Made by a program: the position numbers and the translations under genes. Shown piece after piece: positions 17,727 through 27,448 of a DNA stretch of 64,000 nucleotides (position 1 is the stretch's first letter; each line of letters opens with the position of its first letter). The stretch spans positions 173,501 to 237,500 of the forward strand of contig NZ_JARFVA010000006.1 in assembly GCF_029194005.1 (NCBI RefSeq). Direction: 5' to 3'. The notes under the pieces were generated by a model, which did not search any database, had not been told where the DNA came from, and was given only the letters and a program-made list of their open reading frames with translations. This stretch comes from Flagellimonas okinawensis. GTDB taxonomy: Bacteria > Bacteroidota > Bacteroidia > Flavobacteriales > Flavobacteriaceae.

Positions 17727-18230
17727 TTACGATGCCTTTTTGAAGCGGTTCCTACCCAATGAGATTCTATAGGCAAAACCTTCCTTTTGATTTTTTATGG
17801 GCACATCTTTCTTTTTGGACTGCTGTTTTCGTTCGTAAATGGAAAGAAGGGCCGCCATGATGATGATATTTTTCATGATGTACTGCCCTACCAGAGTGAG
17901 TGACAAGGGTGCTTCGCCAAAAACATCATTGGGAAAAAACAAAAGCGGGGTAAATGTGCAAACCATGTGAACCAAGGCCCAAATGATAGCTTGTCTTTTA
18001 AAAAGACCGGACATCAACAAAAGCCCCAATCCCACTTCCCAAAAGGCAAGTAGGATGATGGATACCTCATCTGGAATGACCCCAAAAGTGAGCTGGCGAA
18101 TGGTATTTTTTGCCAAATCTTCTGCCGGACTCAAGTTGGGAACAAATTTCAATGCCCCGAACCAAATATATACCAAACCGATAGTGATGGCGATAAAACG
18201 ATTTTTTCCGGTTGGATTTGAATGCTTCAT
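17727..18230 (-). CDS. DoxX-like membrane protein
   Basis: The 167-residue protein has four predicted helices (about 12-30, 58-78, 83-102 and 113-135) and a basic cytoplasmic tail of about 30 residues. The pattern IGLVYIWFGALKFVPNLSPAE followed by WEVGLGLLLMSGLFKR is typical of DoxX/DoxD-like proteins, often linked with thiol or sulfur redox, though most have no known role. It starts 5 bp after the end of the TonB-dependent receptor gene and is probably in the same operon. Confidence 0.78.
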   Translation of the reverse strand: MKHSNPTGKNRFIAITIGLVYIWFGALKFVPNLSPAEDLAKNTIRQLTFGVIPDEVSIILLAFWEVGLGLLLMSGLFKRQAIIWALVHMVCTFTPLLFFPNDVFGEAPLSLTLVGQYIMKNIIIMAALLSIYERKQQSKKKDVPIKNQKEGFAYRISLGRNRFKKAS

Positions 18231-18235
18231 ATGTT

Positions 18236-20887
18236 TTAAATTTTCATGTTGATTCCAAAGATGATTTGACGAAAACCACCACCGAATACACCCGAAGTTG
18301 CCCTGTTCAATCTCGAAGCGCGGTACACCCTATCCGTGATGTTCTTTCCATTTACAAAAATGGTCGCATCGATTTTACCGCCGATGGCCAGGTCATAGTT
18401 CACAAAAGCATCAATGGTAGTGTATGCCGGTAATCTTCCAATGGCCCCATCTGCGGATTCGTTCTTGAAATTGTGAAACTCGGTGTATTGTTTGCCCACG
18501 TGGTGCACATTGAATCCGCTCGATAATCGGTTCCAATCATAATTGAAGCCAAGGCTCATATTGATTTGGGGCGTATACGGGGCCTCTGAATCTGAAAGTC
18601 CTTCATTGCCATAGGTAATGACGCTCCTTGTAATGTTTGGAAATTGTGAAGAATCCACGGTTTGGTCGGTCAATAAGACTTCTCCGTTCCCATTGTCCAC
18701 ATAAATCTCATACGCATTCCTGTTTGCGTTTACCTTATCCACATACTCGTTCTGGGTGGCTGCACTATGGATGACCTGCGAAAAGAGATCTCTATCCTCC
18801 AACTTGCCGGCTTTTACCTTGGAATCCATATAGGTCACATTGCCCAAAAAGTGTAATTGATGACCATTTACGTTCAAAAGTTCTGCATTGATGGCCATTT
18901 CCACTCCTTGCACATTGATTTCCCCCAACTCTGTGAACACTTCATTTCGGCCTCCAGCATAAAAGTTTCTACTGGCATTATGGAAGTAGGTCAACTGCCC
19001 TTGGATACCATTGTTGAACAGGCCACCTCTCCAGCCGACTTCCTTGTTCCAGCTCAACTCCGGGGCAATATTTATGCTTTGCCCCTCCATAGGATTGGTG
19101 ACCACGCCGTTTTGTTCCACCAAAAAACCGAAAACCTTGGAAGGGGCTATCATGCCTTGGTACACACTACTGTAAAATTCCCCATCACCATAATCATGGT
19201 TTACTGTGATTCCAGGCAAAAATTGATTGTAAACATTGGGCTCCCTGCCTTCCGTGGTACTTTCCAAATCAGGATTTTGCGACAAGGCCAAAAGGTCCTG
19301 CCGGAACATATCCACGTGCTCGAAACGAAGAATAGGTGTCACTCCCCATTTTCCAAAATGGAACTCATTTCGGATATATCCATTGGCCGACCACAACCGA
19401 TACCACAGATCTTTGGTCGCCGTCCCATACCTGGCCCATCTGGAATTGTCCGCCTCCAAGAAAACATCCTTGAAGGTTTCACGGTGCAGGTTGATGCTGC
19501 CCTCGAACGCACTTGGAGCACCAAAGGCCTCCCAATCTACGTTTACGGTTTCCTTGATTCCGGAAACACGATAAATCCAACGACTGTCCGCAGTACGTTC
19601 CAGTCCGTTTTCCACCCGACCAACGATGACATAATCCTCTTCATCAAATGTTCTTCCTGCTAAATATCCATATCTATCATTAAAAATTTCATCGCCCACA
19701 TAATCCCGCACTTCGGATGCACGAACCTTGGTGGTAACTTGTCGCCACCAATCCCTTTCAAAATCGGACGCATATACTTTTGTGGTAAAGCTCACCTTTT
19801 TGTTCGGGAGCCATTTATGGATAATGTCCACACCATAACGCCTCATGATAAATTGATCGGCATCCAATGGGTTTTGGGTCGGATCGATCTCAAAAGTGAA
19901 AGGGGTTTGTGAACTCAAGGAGGCCTGATTGTCCTCAAACTGTCCGCTAAGCTTGAAATAAAGGGATTGATTTTCGGAAAGTTTGGCAAATATCTTCGCA
20001 TTTAGGTTCAATATCTCGACAGATGAGTTATCGGTAAACCCATCAAACTTCTTATAAACACCTTCTACCAATCCCCCAATGTCGTTCCAGGTACCCCCAT
20101 AGGAAAACAGGCCCGATGTATAGTTCCGCTGACCTCCCGTCAACTTTAGTCGAAGGGCAGGTTTCTGTGGTGGCAAGGCCGTAATATAATTTACGGCTCC
20201 GTACATATTATTGGGACCGTACCGCAATAAATCGGCTCCCTTGTACACCTCAATGGAGGCAATTCGATCACTAACGGGGTTATAGTACGCTCCTGGTGCT
20301 ATATAGGGAGCAGGAGCGGATGGGGTGCCGTCCTCCATCAACAGCACCTTTTTGGAACGCCTGCCCCAAGAACCCCGTATACTGATGTTCGGTCGGTTGG
20401 ACAGTCCCATGTCCCCGACAATATTGACCCCCGGGATGGTTCGCAGTACCTCTTCGGTGCTTAGTGGATTGATATTCTTCAATGAAATGGGATCGATCCT
20501 AAAATTGCTCCCTTTAAACCTACTTTTAAAATTTTTGGGCGATGCACTTACAATTACCTCGTTCAAAGTGGTATTCGATCTTTTCAGCGCAATGGTTCCA
20601 AGATCATAGCTGCCCGTCAAAGTCCCTTGCCATGGCTCATACCCCAAATATTTGACGATGATCTGTTGGTCATTGGCATCCATTTTGATCTCAAATTTGC
20701 CAAAATCATCCGTCAAGGTTCCTGCATCGCGGGGTTTCAGTAATATTTGTGCGGCGATCAAGGGTTGTCCATCGGTGGCATCCACCACTTTTCCCTTTAA
20801 ATTTTCCTGCCCCACTGCTTGAAAAGCGAGAAGCCAAAGGCTGACGTACAATAAACTTTGAATGGGGGAAATAATCGTTTTATGCAT
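18236..20887 (-). CDS. TonB-dependent receptor (FecA-like)
   Basis: The 883-residue protein has a signal peptide (ending AVGQE, about 26), then a CarboxypepD_reg-like domain (about 28-105, KGKVVDATDGQPLIAAQILL), a plug (about 108-225) and a 22-strand beta barrel. The plug holds SIRGSWGRRSKKVLLMEDG and VEVYKGADLLRYGPN, close to the ferric-citrate receptor pattern. It takes up a ligand across the outer membrane with TonB energy. The ligand may be an iron complex, but the sequence alone does not show this. The upstream gene (17 bp away) encodes a porin-like barrel and the downstream gene a DoxX protein. Confidence 0.92.
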   Translation of the reverse strand: MHKTIISPIQSLLYVSLWLLAFQAVGQENLKGKVVDATDGQPLIAAQILLKPRDAGTLTDDFGKFEIKMDANDQQIIVKYLGYEPWQGTLTGSYDLGTIALKRSNTTLNEVIVSASPKNFKSRFKGSNFRIDPISLKNINPLSTEEVLRTIPGVNIVGDMGLSNRPNISIRGSWGRRSKKVLLMEDGTPSAPAPYIAPGAYYNPVSDRIASIEVYKGADLLRYGPNNMYGAVNYITALPPQKPALRLKLTGGQRNYTSGLFSYGGTWNDIGGLVEGVYKKFDGFTDNSSVEILNLNAKIFAKLSENQSLYFKLSGQFEDNQASLSSQTPFTFEIDPTQNPLDADQFIMRRYGVDIIHKWLPNKKVSFTTKVYASDFERDWWRQVTTKVRASEVRDYVGDEIFNDRYGYLAGRTFDEEDYVIVGRVENGLERTADSRWIYRVSGIKETVNVDWEAFGAPSAFEGSINLHRETFKDVFLEADNSRWARYGTATKDLWYRLWSANGYIRNEFHFGKWGVTPILRFEHVDMFRQDLLALSQNPDLESTTEGREPNVYNQFLPGITVNHDYGDGEFYSSVYQGMIAPSKVFGFLVEQNGVVTNPMEGQSINIAPELSWNKEVGWRGGLFNNGIQGQLTYFHNASRNFYAGGRNEVFTELGEINVQGVEMAINAELLNVNGHQLHFLGNVTYMDSKVKAGKLEDRDLFSQVIHSAATQNEYVDKVNANRNAYEIYVDNGNGEVLLTDQTVDSSQFPNITRSVITYGNEGLSDSEAPYTPQINMSLGFNYDWNRLSSGFNVHHVGKQYTEFHNFKNESADGAIGRLPAYTTIDAFVNYDLAIGGKIDATIFVNGKNITDRVYRASRLNRATSGVFGGGFRQIIFGINMKI

Positions 20888-20904
20888 CGATGTTCAAAAG
20901 AAAT

Positions 20905-22050
20905 TTAATTATTGAATTCGTTCATAAGTTCTGGGTCCACTTTTACTTTATGTCGGGCAAAGCGATAAGAAACCCCGACGTTGATCAAATAATCGGCAAA
21001 TGCGGCATCGCCCATTCTAGGTTCTCCGGTCATTTGTTCAGTTTGTAAATCGGTGACACTTTGTGGTCGCTCTCTTCTCACGGCAAAGGGCACGTTAAGA
21101 TTCAAGGAAAAATTATCCTTCATAAAGGCAATGCCCGGGTCTATGGAAAGTACATTGCCCGGTCTTCTAAAGCCTTCGTTCCCACCCATGAGGTCTTTGA
21201 CCGGAACGCCTTCGTAGCGGGCCCCCAATGAAGCGGAGATGGTATTGCTCAAACTATGGCTTACCCCAGCACGAATGGAAAACTGATCTGGAACTGCCAT
21301 AATGGCCTCGTTCTGTAATATTGGGCTGAGAGTTTCCCTAAAAGTCCTTGTGCCATTGGTCTCTCGTGGATTGATCAAATAAAAACCGCCACCGTACGCA
21401 AAGAACTGGTCGGCAATTTTTTGATAAAACTGAAAGTCCAGGGTAATTCCAAAACCACCGTCCCCAGGTTGGATACTCTGATCCACCGGTCTTACTTGAG
21501 GACCTCCTTCCGGGCCGACATTATAAAAAATATCGGAGGCGTTGTAGCTGCCCGTGGGCAACTTGACCCCCAGTCCCAAGGCCAAATTTCCATTTTGGTG
21601 TTTTTCCAAATCGAACAGCCAATATCCCACTCCTACCCGAATATCGGCCAATCCCCTTGAAAAGGTAGTGTTACGCTCATCTCTCCCATGCTCGTACAAG
21701 GAAGATCGTGTATTGATCACAGTTGGAATGGTAATGCTTGCATACCACCTATCCGATATCCCGTAGGTCAAAAAAAAGTCCCAGGAATGTGAATGGTTGA
21801 TAACCTCGGTCTCATTGGAAACCCTGTCCGGTTCTTCCTCTGTTCCCCTAAAATGGCGAAAGGACTTAAAGTACCGGTAATTACTTCCTATTTGAATATC
21901 TCCCGGCCCCAATAAATTGTTTTCCAATGTATTTCCCACACAAGAGGAAAAATGTCTTATGGCCACACAGCCCTGTGCATTGGCCCGATCGATTCCGATA
22001 AACGGAATCAATACCAAAAATGTAATGATTAGTGATTGTGATGTTCTCAT
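20905..22050 (-). CDS. Porin-like outer-membrane protein with N-terminal cysteine pair
   Basis: The 381-residue protein has a signal peptide ending RANAQ (about 26). The mature N-terminus GCVAIRHFSSCVGN carries two cysteines ten residues apart. The rest looks like a 12-stranded or larger barrel (FFLTYGISDRWYASITIP, ADIRVGVGYWLFDLE, LALGLGVKLPTG) of the type often annotated as a transporter of the meta-cleavage/phenol MetA group. It is the first gene of an operon with the TonB-dependent receptor. The pair may form an uptake system; the substrate is unknown. Confidence 0.78.
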   Translation of the reverse strand: MRTSQSLIITFLVLIPFIGIDRANAQGCVAIRHFSSCVGNTLENNLLGPGDIQIGSNYRYFKSFRHFRGTEEEPDRVSNETEVINHSHSWDFFLTYGISDRWYASITIPTVINTRSSLYEHGRDERNTTFSRGLADIRVGVGYWLFDLEKHQNGNLALGLGVKLPTGSYNASDIFYNVGPEGGPQVRPVDQSIQPGDGGFGITLDFQFYQKIADQFFAYGGGFYLINPRETNGTRTFRETLSPILQNEAIMAVPDQFSIRAGVSHSLSNTISASLGARYEGVPVKDLMGGNEGFRRPGNVLSIDPGIAFMKDNFSLNLNVPFAVRRERPQSVTDLQTEQMTGEPRMGDAAFADYLINVGVSYRFARHKVKVDPELMNEFNN

Positions 22051-22246
22051 ACCTGATTAGTTGATGGTTTTTCAATAGAATGGATTCTGAAATCCACCCT
22101 AATCGAAATGTTGTTTTTATTTGCTCGAGGGCAAAGTAGAGGTATGGCCGAAGGAATCCGGCTAACAAAAAAGTAAAAATGATTAACGGGAAGTTAATCG
22201 CGTTAACCAACTATTAAGCAATATTGATTATAGGTTATCAAAACGA

Positions 22247-22864
22247 TCAATGCACCCGCTCTTTATAAATACTGGGCAAACTGATATGAAAACGAACGGC
22301 CAATAATCTCAAAAGTATCACCACCAGGATACCTGCGATATAGGCATATTCTTCCTTGACCGGAAACTGTATGATCAAGAAGTAGCTGAGTGCACCAAGA
22401 ATACATGCCGTGGCGTATATTTCCTTGCGGAAGATCACAGGTATCTCATTACAGAGTATATCGCGTATCACACCTCCGAAACAAGCGGTCATAGTCCCTA
22501 AAAATATACACATCACCGGCAAGAGATCGGCTTCCAGCCCTTTCTCCACCCCTACCATGGTATACAGACCGATACCGATGGTATCGAACAGGAACAAGGA
22601 CCTGCGAAGGTATTTGAGCTTGTTTACAAAAATGATGGCGAAGACCACCGAAATGAATATGGTGATCACATAAGTGAGATCCTGCATCCAGCCCACGGGA
22701 GTGTTGCCTATCAACAGATCTCTGAGTGTACCTCCACCGATGGCCGTAACAAAAGCGATAATGAATACCCCGAACAGGTCCAGCCGCTTTTCCATAGCGA
22801 CCAAAACACCGGAGATGGCAAAGGCGATCGTACCCAAAATATCTATGGTCAAATACAGCATCAT
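22247..22864 (-). CDS. TRIC-type cation channel family protein (UPF0126)
   Basis: The 205-residue membrane protein has two repeats of three helices plus one more. Repeat 1 has FAISGVLVAMEKRLDLFGVFIIAFVTAIGGGTLRDLL and repeat 2 has MTACFGGVIRDILCNEIP. Both contain the conserved GG-x-x-RD signature of the family. Prokaryotic members form K+-conducting trimers. It overlaps the RDD gene stop by one base (TAATG), so the two are co-transcribed. Confidence 0.92.
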   Translation of the reverse strand: MMLYLTIDILGTIAFAISGVLVAMEKRLDLFGVFIIAFVTAIGGGTLRDLLIGNTPVGWMQDLTYVITIFISVVFAIIFVNKLKYLRRSLFLFDTIGIGLYTMVGVEKGLEADLLPVMCIFLGTMTACFGGVIRDILCNEIPVIFRKEIYATACILGALSYFLIIQFPVKEEYAYIAGILVVILLRLLAVRFHISLPSIYKERVH

Positions 22865-23589
22865 TACATTTTTTGGGTATAATAATTATAGTCCTTGAGC
22901 ACGGTGTCAATATACTGCACATCGTAAAGATTGGAATTGGTCTTCAATATACTGTCCACTTTTACCCGTAATGCGGTCAATGTTTTAAAATCCCCACTCT
23001 TACGGGCTATCAGATAGGTTTCTTTGATCAAGCGTACATCCTTGTCCGTCAAAAGGGTCACGTTGGTGAACTGAGGTTCATAACTTTCCTCTACCTCTTC
23101 CAAAATGGTATGGGACACTTTGGTCCTTTGCTTGGTACTGATCACTACAGTGCCCGCTGCTGCATCACCGACACGTTGTCTTTTTTCTGAGAACAGGATG
23201 CTCAATATACCTATGGAGCCCAAAAAAATCCAAATATCGACCAGCCTCAGCATCCACCGTATCAAAAGATTGCTCCAATGTACGGGTGTGCCGTCCAATC
23301 TCACCACGCGCATTTTCATCAACATTTTTCCGACTGTCCTTCCATTGAACAGACTGTGCATCAATAAAGAATAGAACATGGCGGGCAAAAATATTAAGGC
23401 GGCAAGCCCTCTCTGGGTCCAGGTATCCTCATAAATATAACCCAGAGCACTACTCAACAAATTCACCAGATAAGCGTAAAGATACAGTATGAGACCATCG
23501 ATCAAAAAAGCAACAATTCGCTCACCGAGCCCAACTATCTTATAATCTAAATTGACATTTTGCGTTGTATTGATTTGGAGGTTCTCCAT
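22864..23589 (-). CDS. RDD family membrane protein
   Basis: The 241-residue protein has an RDD domain (about 15-150). The hallmark segment GLGERIVAFLIDGLILYLYAYLV is followed by FNGRTVGKMLMKMRVVRLDG and KRQRVGDAAAGTVVI. The C-terminal 90 residues are soluble and helical. RDD proteins are small integral membrane proteins with few defined roles. It is divergent from the SpoIIM-like gene with only 35 bp between start codons, a gene pairing that recurs beside MoxR/DUF58 clusters. Confidence 0.9.
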   Translation of the reverse strand: MENLQINTTQNVNLDYKIVGLGERIVAFLIDGLILYLYAYLVNLLSSALGYIYEDTWTQRGLAALIFLPAMFYSLLMHSLFNGRTVGKMLMKMRVVRLDGTPVHWSNLLIRWMLRLVDIWIFLGSIGILSILFSEKRQRVGDAAAGTVVISTKQRTKVSHTILEEVEESYEPQFTNVTLLTDKDVRLIKETYLIARKSGDFKTLTALRVKVDSILKTNSNLYDVQYIDTVLKDYNYYTQKM

Positions 23590-23624
23590 ATAAACGTAAT
23601 TTTAGCTCAAGGAAAATTCCACAT

Positions 23625-24596
23625 ATGCGCGAAGCTGCCTTTGTGAAGCAAAATAAGGAAAAATGGATTGCATTTGAAAAAGCAATCGCATCAGGTTCAC
23701 AAACCGACCCTGACACCCTTGTCGATGGCTACATACAGCTTACCAATGACTTGGCCTATGCACAAACCTATTATGCCGGAAGCAAGACTTTATTGTATTT
23801 GAACTCCCTGGCATCCCAAGCGCATCAAAAAATTTACAGGAACAGAAAAGAATCGGGCAACCGCATCGTAAAGTTCTGGATAAGGGAGTTCCCACTTTTT
23901 TTCAAACAATATCACAAAACCCTTTTGATCGCCTTTTTAATTTTTATTTCCGCTACAGCAATCGGTTCGCTATCGGCCATGAACGACGCATCTTTTGTGC
24001 GATTGATCCTGGGGGACGGTTATGTAAACGAGACCCTGAACAATATTGCCAAGGGAGAACCCACGGCCATCTACAAAAGTGGTAGTGAAATTGGAACTTT
24101 CCTAGGCATTACCATCAACAACATTCGGGTTGGCTTTTTGGCATTTGCCTTTGGGGTGATCACGAGTATTGGCACAGGTTATATACTTTTTAGCAATGGT
24201 GTGATGCTGGGCGCCTTTATCACATTTTTTTACACCAAGGGAGTGTTTTTGGAGGCAAACAGGCAAATTTGGCTCCATGGCACCATTGAAATCTCAGTCA
24301 TTATAATAGCGGGCTGTGCGGGATTGATCATGGGCAACAGTATTCTGTTTCCCAAGACCTTTTCCAGGAGGGTTTCTTTTATGAAAGGTGCCAAGGACGG
24401 ACTCAAGGTAGTGGTCAGCACCATTCCCTTTTTTATCATTGCCGGATTTATCGAAGGGTTCATTACCAGGTATGCCTCCATGCCGGATTGGTTGGCCTAT
24501 TCCATTATTGGAGGATCATTATTGTTGATCGTTTATTACTATATCATTTACCCCATCTTACTAAACCGAAAAATACATGAAGGACAAGTACATTGA
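23625..24596 (+). CDS. SpoIIM-family integral membrane protein
   Basis: The 323-residue protein has a helical cytoplasmic N-terminus (about 1-90) and then about six transmembrane segments. The core contains FIFISATAIGSLSAMN, FLGITINNIRVGFLAFAFGV and IEISVIIIAGCAGLIMGNSI, typical of the stage II sporulation M / DUF95 family. In sporulating bacilli SpoIIM works with peptidoglycan hydrolases. This organism type does not sporulate, so the role must differ. It is the first gene of a run of six in the same direction. Confidence 0.9.
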   Translation: MREAAFVKQNKEKWIAFEKAIASGSQTDPDTLVDGYIQLTNDLAYAQTYYAGSKTLLYLNSLASQAHQKIYRNRKESGNRIVKFWIREFPLFFKQYHKTLLIAFLIFISATAIGSLSAMNDASFVRLILGDGYVNETLNNIAKGEPTAIYKSGSEIGTFLGITINNIRVGFLAFAFGVITSIGTGYILFSNGVMLGAFITFFYTKGVFLEANRQIWLHGTIEISVIIIAGCAGLIMGNSILFPKTFSRRVSFMKGAKDGLKVVVSTIPFFIIAGFIEGFITRYASMPDWLAYSIIGGSLLLIVYYYIIYPILLNRKIHEGQVH

Positions 24597-25518
24597 ACTT
24601 CGGATTAACCGTGATTTTGGTGATATCCTTTCCGTATATTTTGAATTTTTGAGACAGAACATCAAAAAATTCACCAACGTATTTTTAAGCTACAATGGTA
24701 TTTTTTTGATCGGCCTTTTGATCACCAGTTACTTATTGGTATCAGGTTTTATTGGAATGGTCACCCAAGGCACCAATGCCTATGGTGTAGGGTCATCGGC
24801 CTCCAGTGATGATACCTTTTGGGCCTATATTTTGACCGGAAGTATCCTATTCTTCCTGATTTTTTTGTTTGTTGCGGGACTCAATTTCAGTTTGAGCTCA
24901 TCCTACCTTATAAAATATGAGGAACACAAAGGCCTGGATTTTGATAAAAAGGAGGTTTGGGACCATACGAAGAACAATTTGGGCAAAACCTTGATCTTTA
25001 TTCTCCTGTTGATCCCCGTTTACATTGGTTTTTTTATCGTGGCCATTATATTTGCCTTCATTCCCCTATTGGGGATGTTTGCCCAGTACATTGTGCAATT
25101 TGCCCTAACGGCCTGGATCGGGGTTTCATTTTTTAGCATGCTCAGCCAACAAAAGGATGTTGTAGAGGGCTACGGGGAAGGATGGAGATTGGTCATTGAC
25201 AATTTTTGGCGATCCGTAGGGGTCAATTTTATATTGGGCCTACTCAATGGAATCTTGGCTTTTATCATATTATTGGTACCGTCCATACTAGTTGGTATCT
25301 ATACTTTCCATGTGGTGGAAAACAATGTGGACATCACCAATTCCGTGGTATCGACCGTTATTTACACCCTTGGATTGTGCATGTTGCTCATTCTAATGGT
25401 CTACGCCCAATGCCTATCACAATTTGTCAACGGAATTCTTTTCTATGCCTTGCACGAGAAAACCTATAACATCAATACCAGAAGCAAAATAGACCAAATA
25501 GGCCAATCGGATCAATGA
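24577..25518 (+). CDS. Multi-pass membrane protein of the MoxR/DUF58 cluster
   Basis: The 313-residue protein has about six hydrophobic helices (near 40-62, 86-108, 145-170, 175-195, 212-240 and 255-280) between short charged loops. I recognise no catalytic residues; it resembles the membrane part of glycerophosphodiester-phosphodiesterase-like proteins, but that match is loose. It overlaps the SpoIIM-like gene by 20 bases and the DUF4129 gene by four bases, so translation of the three is probably coupled. The function is unknown. Confidence 0.82.
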   Translation: MKDKYIELRINRDFGDILSVYFEFLRQNIKKFTNVFLSYNGIFLIGLLITSYLLVSGFIGMVTQGTNAYGVGSSASSDDTFWAYILTGSILFFLIFLFVAGLNFSLSSSYLIKYEEHKGLDFDKKEVWDHTKNNLGKTLIFILLLIPVYIGFFIVAIIFAFIPLLGMFAQYIVQFALTAWIGVSFFSMLSQQKDVVEGYGEGWRLVIDNFWRSVGVNFILGLLNGILAFIILLVPSILVGIYTFHVVENNVDITNSVVSTVIYTLGLCMLLILMVYAQCLSQFVNGILFYALHEKTYNINTRSKIDQIGQSDQ

Positions 25519-26231
25519 TCAAATACTTCCACATACTGTTCTTCTTTATTGGAATCACAGGGATGGCCCAAAACGATTCCATTCGGATACCGACCGATAG
25601 CAATTCCGTACTGACGGATCGGGCGATCGATGGGGATCTGAACCAACGGTACTCGGGGGAGGAATTCAACTATGAGGTAAAAACCGGTGAATCCGCCAAT
25701 TTGCTCAGTCGATTTGTACGATGGTTCCTAAATACACTCAACGACACCTTTGGATTTCAAATTTCTCCGGAAACACTTCTCATACTGGAGTATATCATCT
25801 ATGTTCTGATAGGCACTTTGGCCATATATTTGGTGGTCCGTTTGTTCGTCAATGAAAAGTTCAGCGCTATTTTCACCAAGAAGGCCAAGACCATTGACAG
25901 TATAGATTTTACAGAAGAACATATTGAGGAAATCGATTTGGATTCACTCATGCAGGAGGCGCTGAGGAATGAAAACTTTCGGCTTGCGGTCCGTTATCAA
26001 TTTCTCAAGGTACTAAAGATACTTTCGCAAAAGAACCTAATAGAATGGCATTTTGAAAAGACAAATGCGGACTATCAGCGTGAAATCAAGGAAACTAGTT
26101 TGCAAGTTTCCTTTAAAAATGCATCTTACCTCTACGAGAACATCTGGTACGGTGAGCAGCCCATTGACAAAAATGGCTATGCAAAGACCAACTTGCATTT
26201 CGATGCCGTTAAAAAATCCATACAGAAATAA
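25515..26231 (+). CDS. DUF4129 domain protein
   Basis: The 238-residue protein has a signal-like N-terminus (ending GMAQND, about 19), an extracytoplasmic segment and one transmembrane helix near 90-112 (LEYIIYVLIGTLAIYLVVRLF). A cytoplasmic C-terminal DUF4129 domain follows (about 135-235) with LRNENFRLAVRYQFLKVLKILSQKNLIEW. DUF4129 proteins occur beside MoxR/DUF58 or transglutaminase genes; no activity is established to my knowledge. Its ATG overlaps the previous stop (ATGA). Confidence 0.88.
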   Translation: MIKYFHILFFFIGITGMAQNDSIRIPTDSNSVLTDRAIDGDLNQRYSGEEFNYEVKTGESANLLSRFVRWFLNTLNDTFGFQISPETLLILEYIIYVLIGTLAIYLVVRLFVNEKFSAIFTKKAKTIDSIDFTEEHIEEIDLDSLMQEALRNENFRLAVRYQFLKVLKILSQKNLIEWHFEKTNADYQREIKETSLQVSFKNASYLYENIWYGEQPIDKNGYAKTNLHFDAVKKSIQK

Positions 26232-26233
26232 CC

Positions 26234-27445
26234 ATGGACAGAAAAGCCAAAATAGTCATATGGATATTCGCATTGGTGGTGTTGGGCATCATTGTTACCG
26301 AAATTGTCCGTCCAAGACCCATTAATTGGAACCCATCTTACACTGCCGTAGATAGAATCCCTTTTGGCTGTTATGTCCTGTACAACGAACTGCCCTCTTT
26401 GTTTCCCGATGATGGCATCGAGACGGTACAGGAAAGTGTATACAATGTTCTTTTGGAAAGGGATTCGACCGAACGCTCCAACTATTTGTTCATTAACGAA
26501 TATGTGGATCTGGACACTCAGGAAACCCATCAGATATTGGACTATGTAGATCGAGGAAATACTGTTTTTATAGCTGCTTCCGGCTTTGGATGGGAATTAA
26601 TGGACACCTTGAACCTTGCAATAAATTCGGATTATTCTTTAAAAGAGGGGTCGGCCCAGCTTAGCCTTACCCATAATAGATTCAAGAATGAAGAGTTTGA
26701 ACTGTCCCGAGGGGTATTCAACGCACACTTTACCAGCGTAGATTCTTTAAACACCACCATCTTGGGAAACATTTCCTATACACAACAGAATTTTTTGGAA
26801 GAGCAGTCCAATGTCCAAATCACAAGACCCAATCTGATCAAGGTGCAATTCGGAAAAGGCGACTTTATTCTAAGTACCACGCCACAGGCCTATTCCAACT
26901 ATTATATGCTCAAGGGAAATTCGTCCTATGTGGCCCATACGTTCTCCTATTTGGAGAAAAGGGATGTACTGTATTGGGATGATTATAAAAAAGCGGGGCG
27001 TAGGACCATTGATTCACCAATGCGTTTTGTTCTCCAACAGGGAGCACTTAAATGGGCCTATTACATCACTGTTTGCGGATTGCTGTTGTTTGTCCTTTTC
27101 AAGGGCAAAAGAGAGCAACGGATTATTCCGGTCATAGAGCCCCTTAAAAATTCATCGGTTGAATTTGCCCAAGCCGTGGGTTCGCTATATCATCAAAACA
27201 AAGATTATTCGGATCTGATCCAGAAAAAGATAAATTACTTTCTGGCCCACCTAAGAAATCAATATCATATAGAAACCGCCCAGCTCAACGACCAAACCAT
27301 TCAAGTTTTGGCGGCCAGGGCGGGCAAAGGTATCACGGAGACAAAAAACATCATAAATTTCATCATAGAGCTCAAGAACAAAAAGTTTCATTCCGAAAAG
27401 GATAGCATAGAGCTGAACAAAAGAATAACCGCATTTAAGCAGTAA
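26234..27445 (+). CDS. DUF4350 domain protein
   Basis: The 403-residue protein is anchored by an N-terminal helix (about 6-24). A DUF4350 domain follows (about 40-230), and a second helix lies near 276-296 (WAYYITVCGLLLFVLF). The C-terminal cytoplasmic part (about 300-403) is helical. The segment FINEYVDLDTQETHQILDYVDRGNTVFIAASGF resembles the glutamine-amidotransferase-like fold found in such proteins. It starts 2 bp after the DUF4129 gene and 3 bp before moxR, in a tight operon. Confidence 0.85.
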   Translation: MDRKAKIVIWIFALVVLGIIVTEIVRPRPINWNPSYTAVDRIPFGCYVLYNELPSLFPDDGIETVQESVYNVLLERDSTERSNYLFINEYVDLDTQETHQILDYVDRGNTVFIAASGFGWELMDTLNLAINSDYSLKEGSAQLSLTHNRFKNEEFELSRGVFNAHFTSVDSLNTTILGNISYTQQNFLEEQSNVQITRPNLIKVQFGKGDFILSTTPQAYSNYYMLKGNSSYVAHTFSYLEKRDVLYWDDYKKAGRRTIDSPMRFVLQQGALKWAYYITVCGLLLFVLFKGKREQRIIPVIEPLKNSSVEFAQAVGSLYHQNKDYSDLIQKKINYFLAHLRNQYHIETAQLNDQTIQVLAARAGKGITETKNIINFIIELKNKKFHSEKDSIELNKRITAFKQ

Positions 27446-27448
27446 CAA

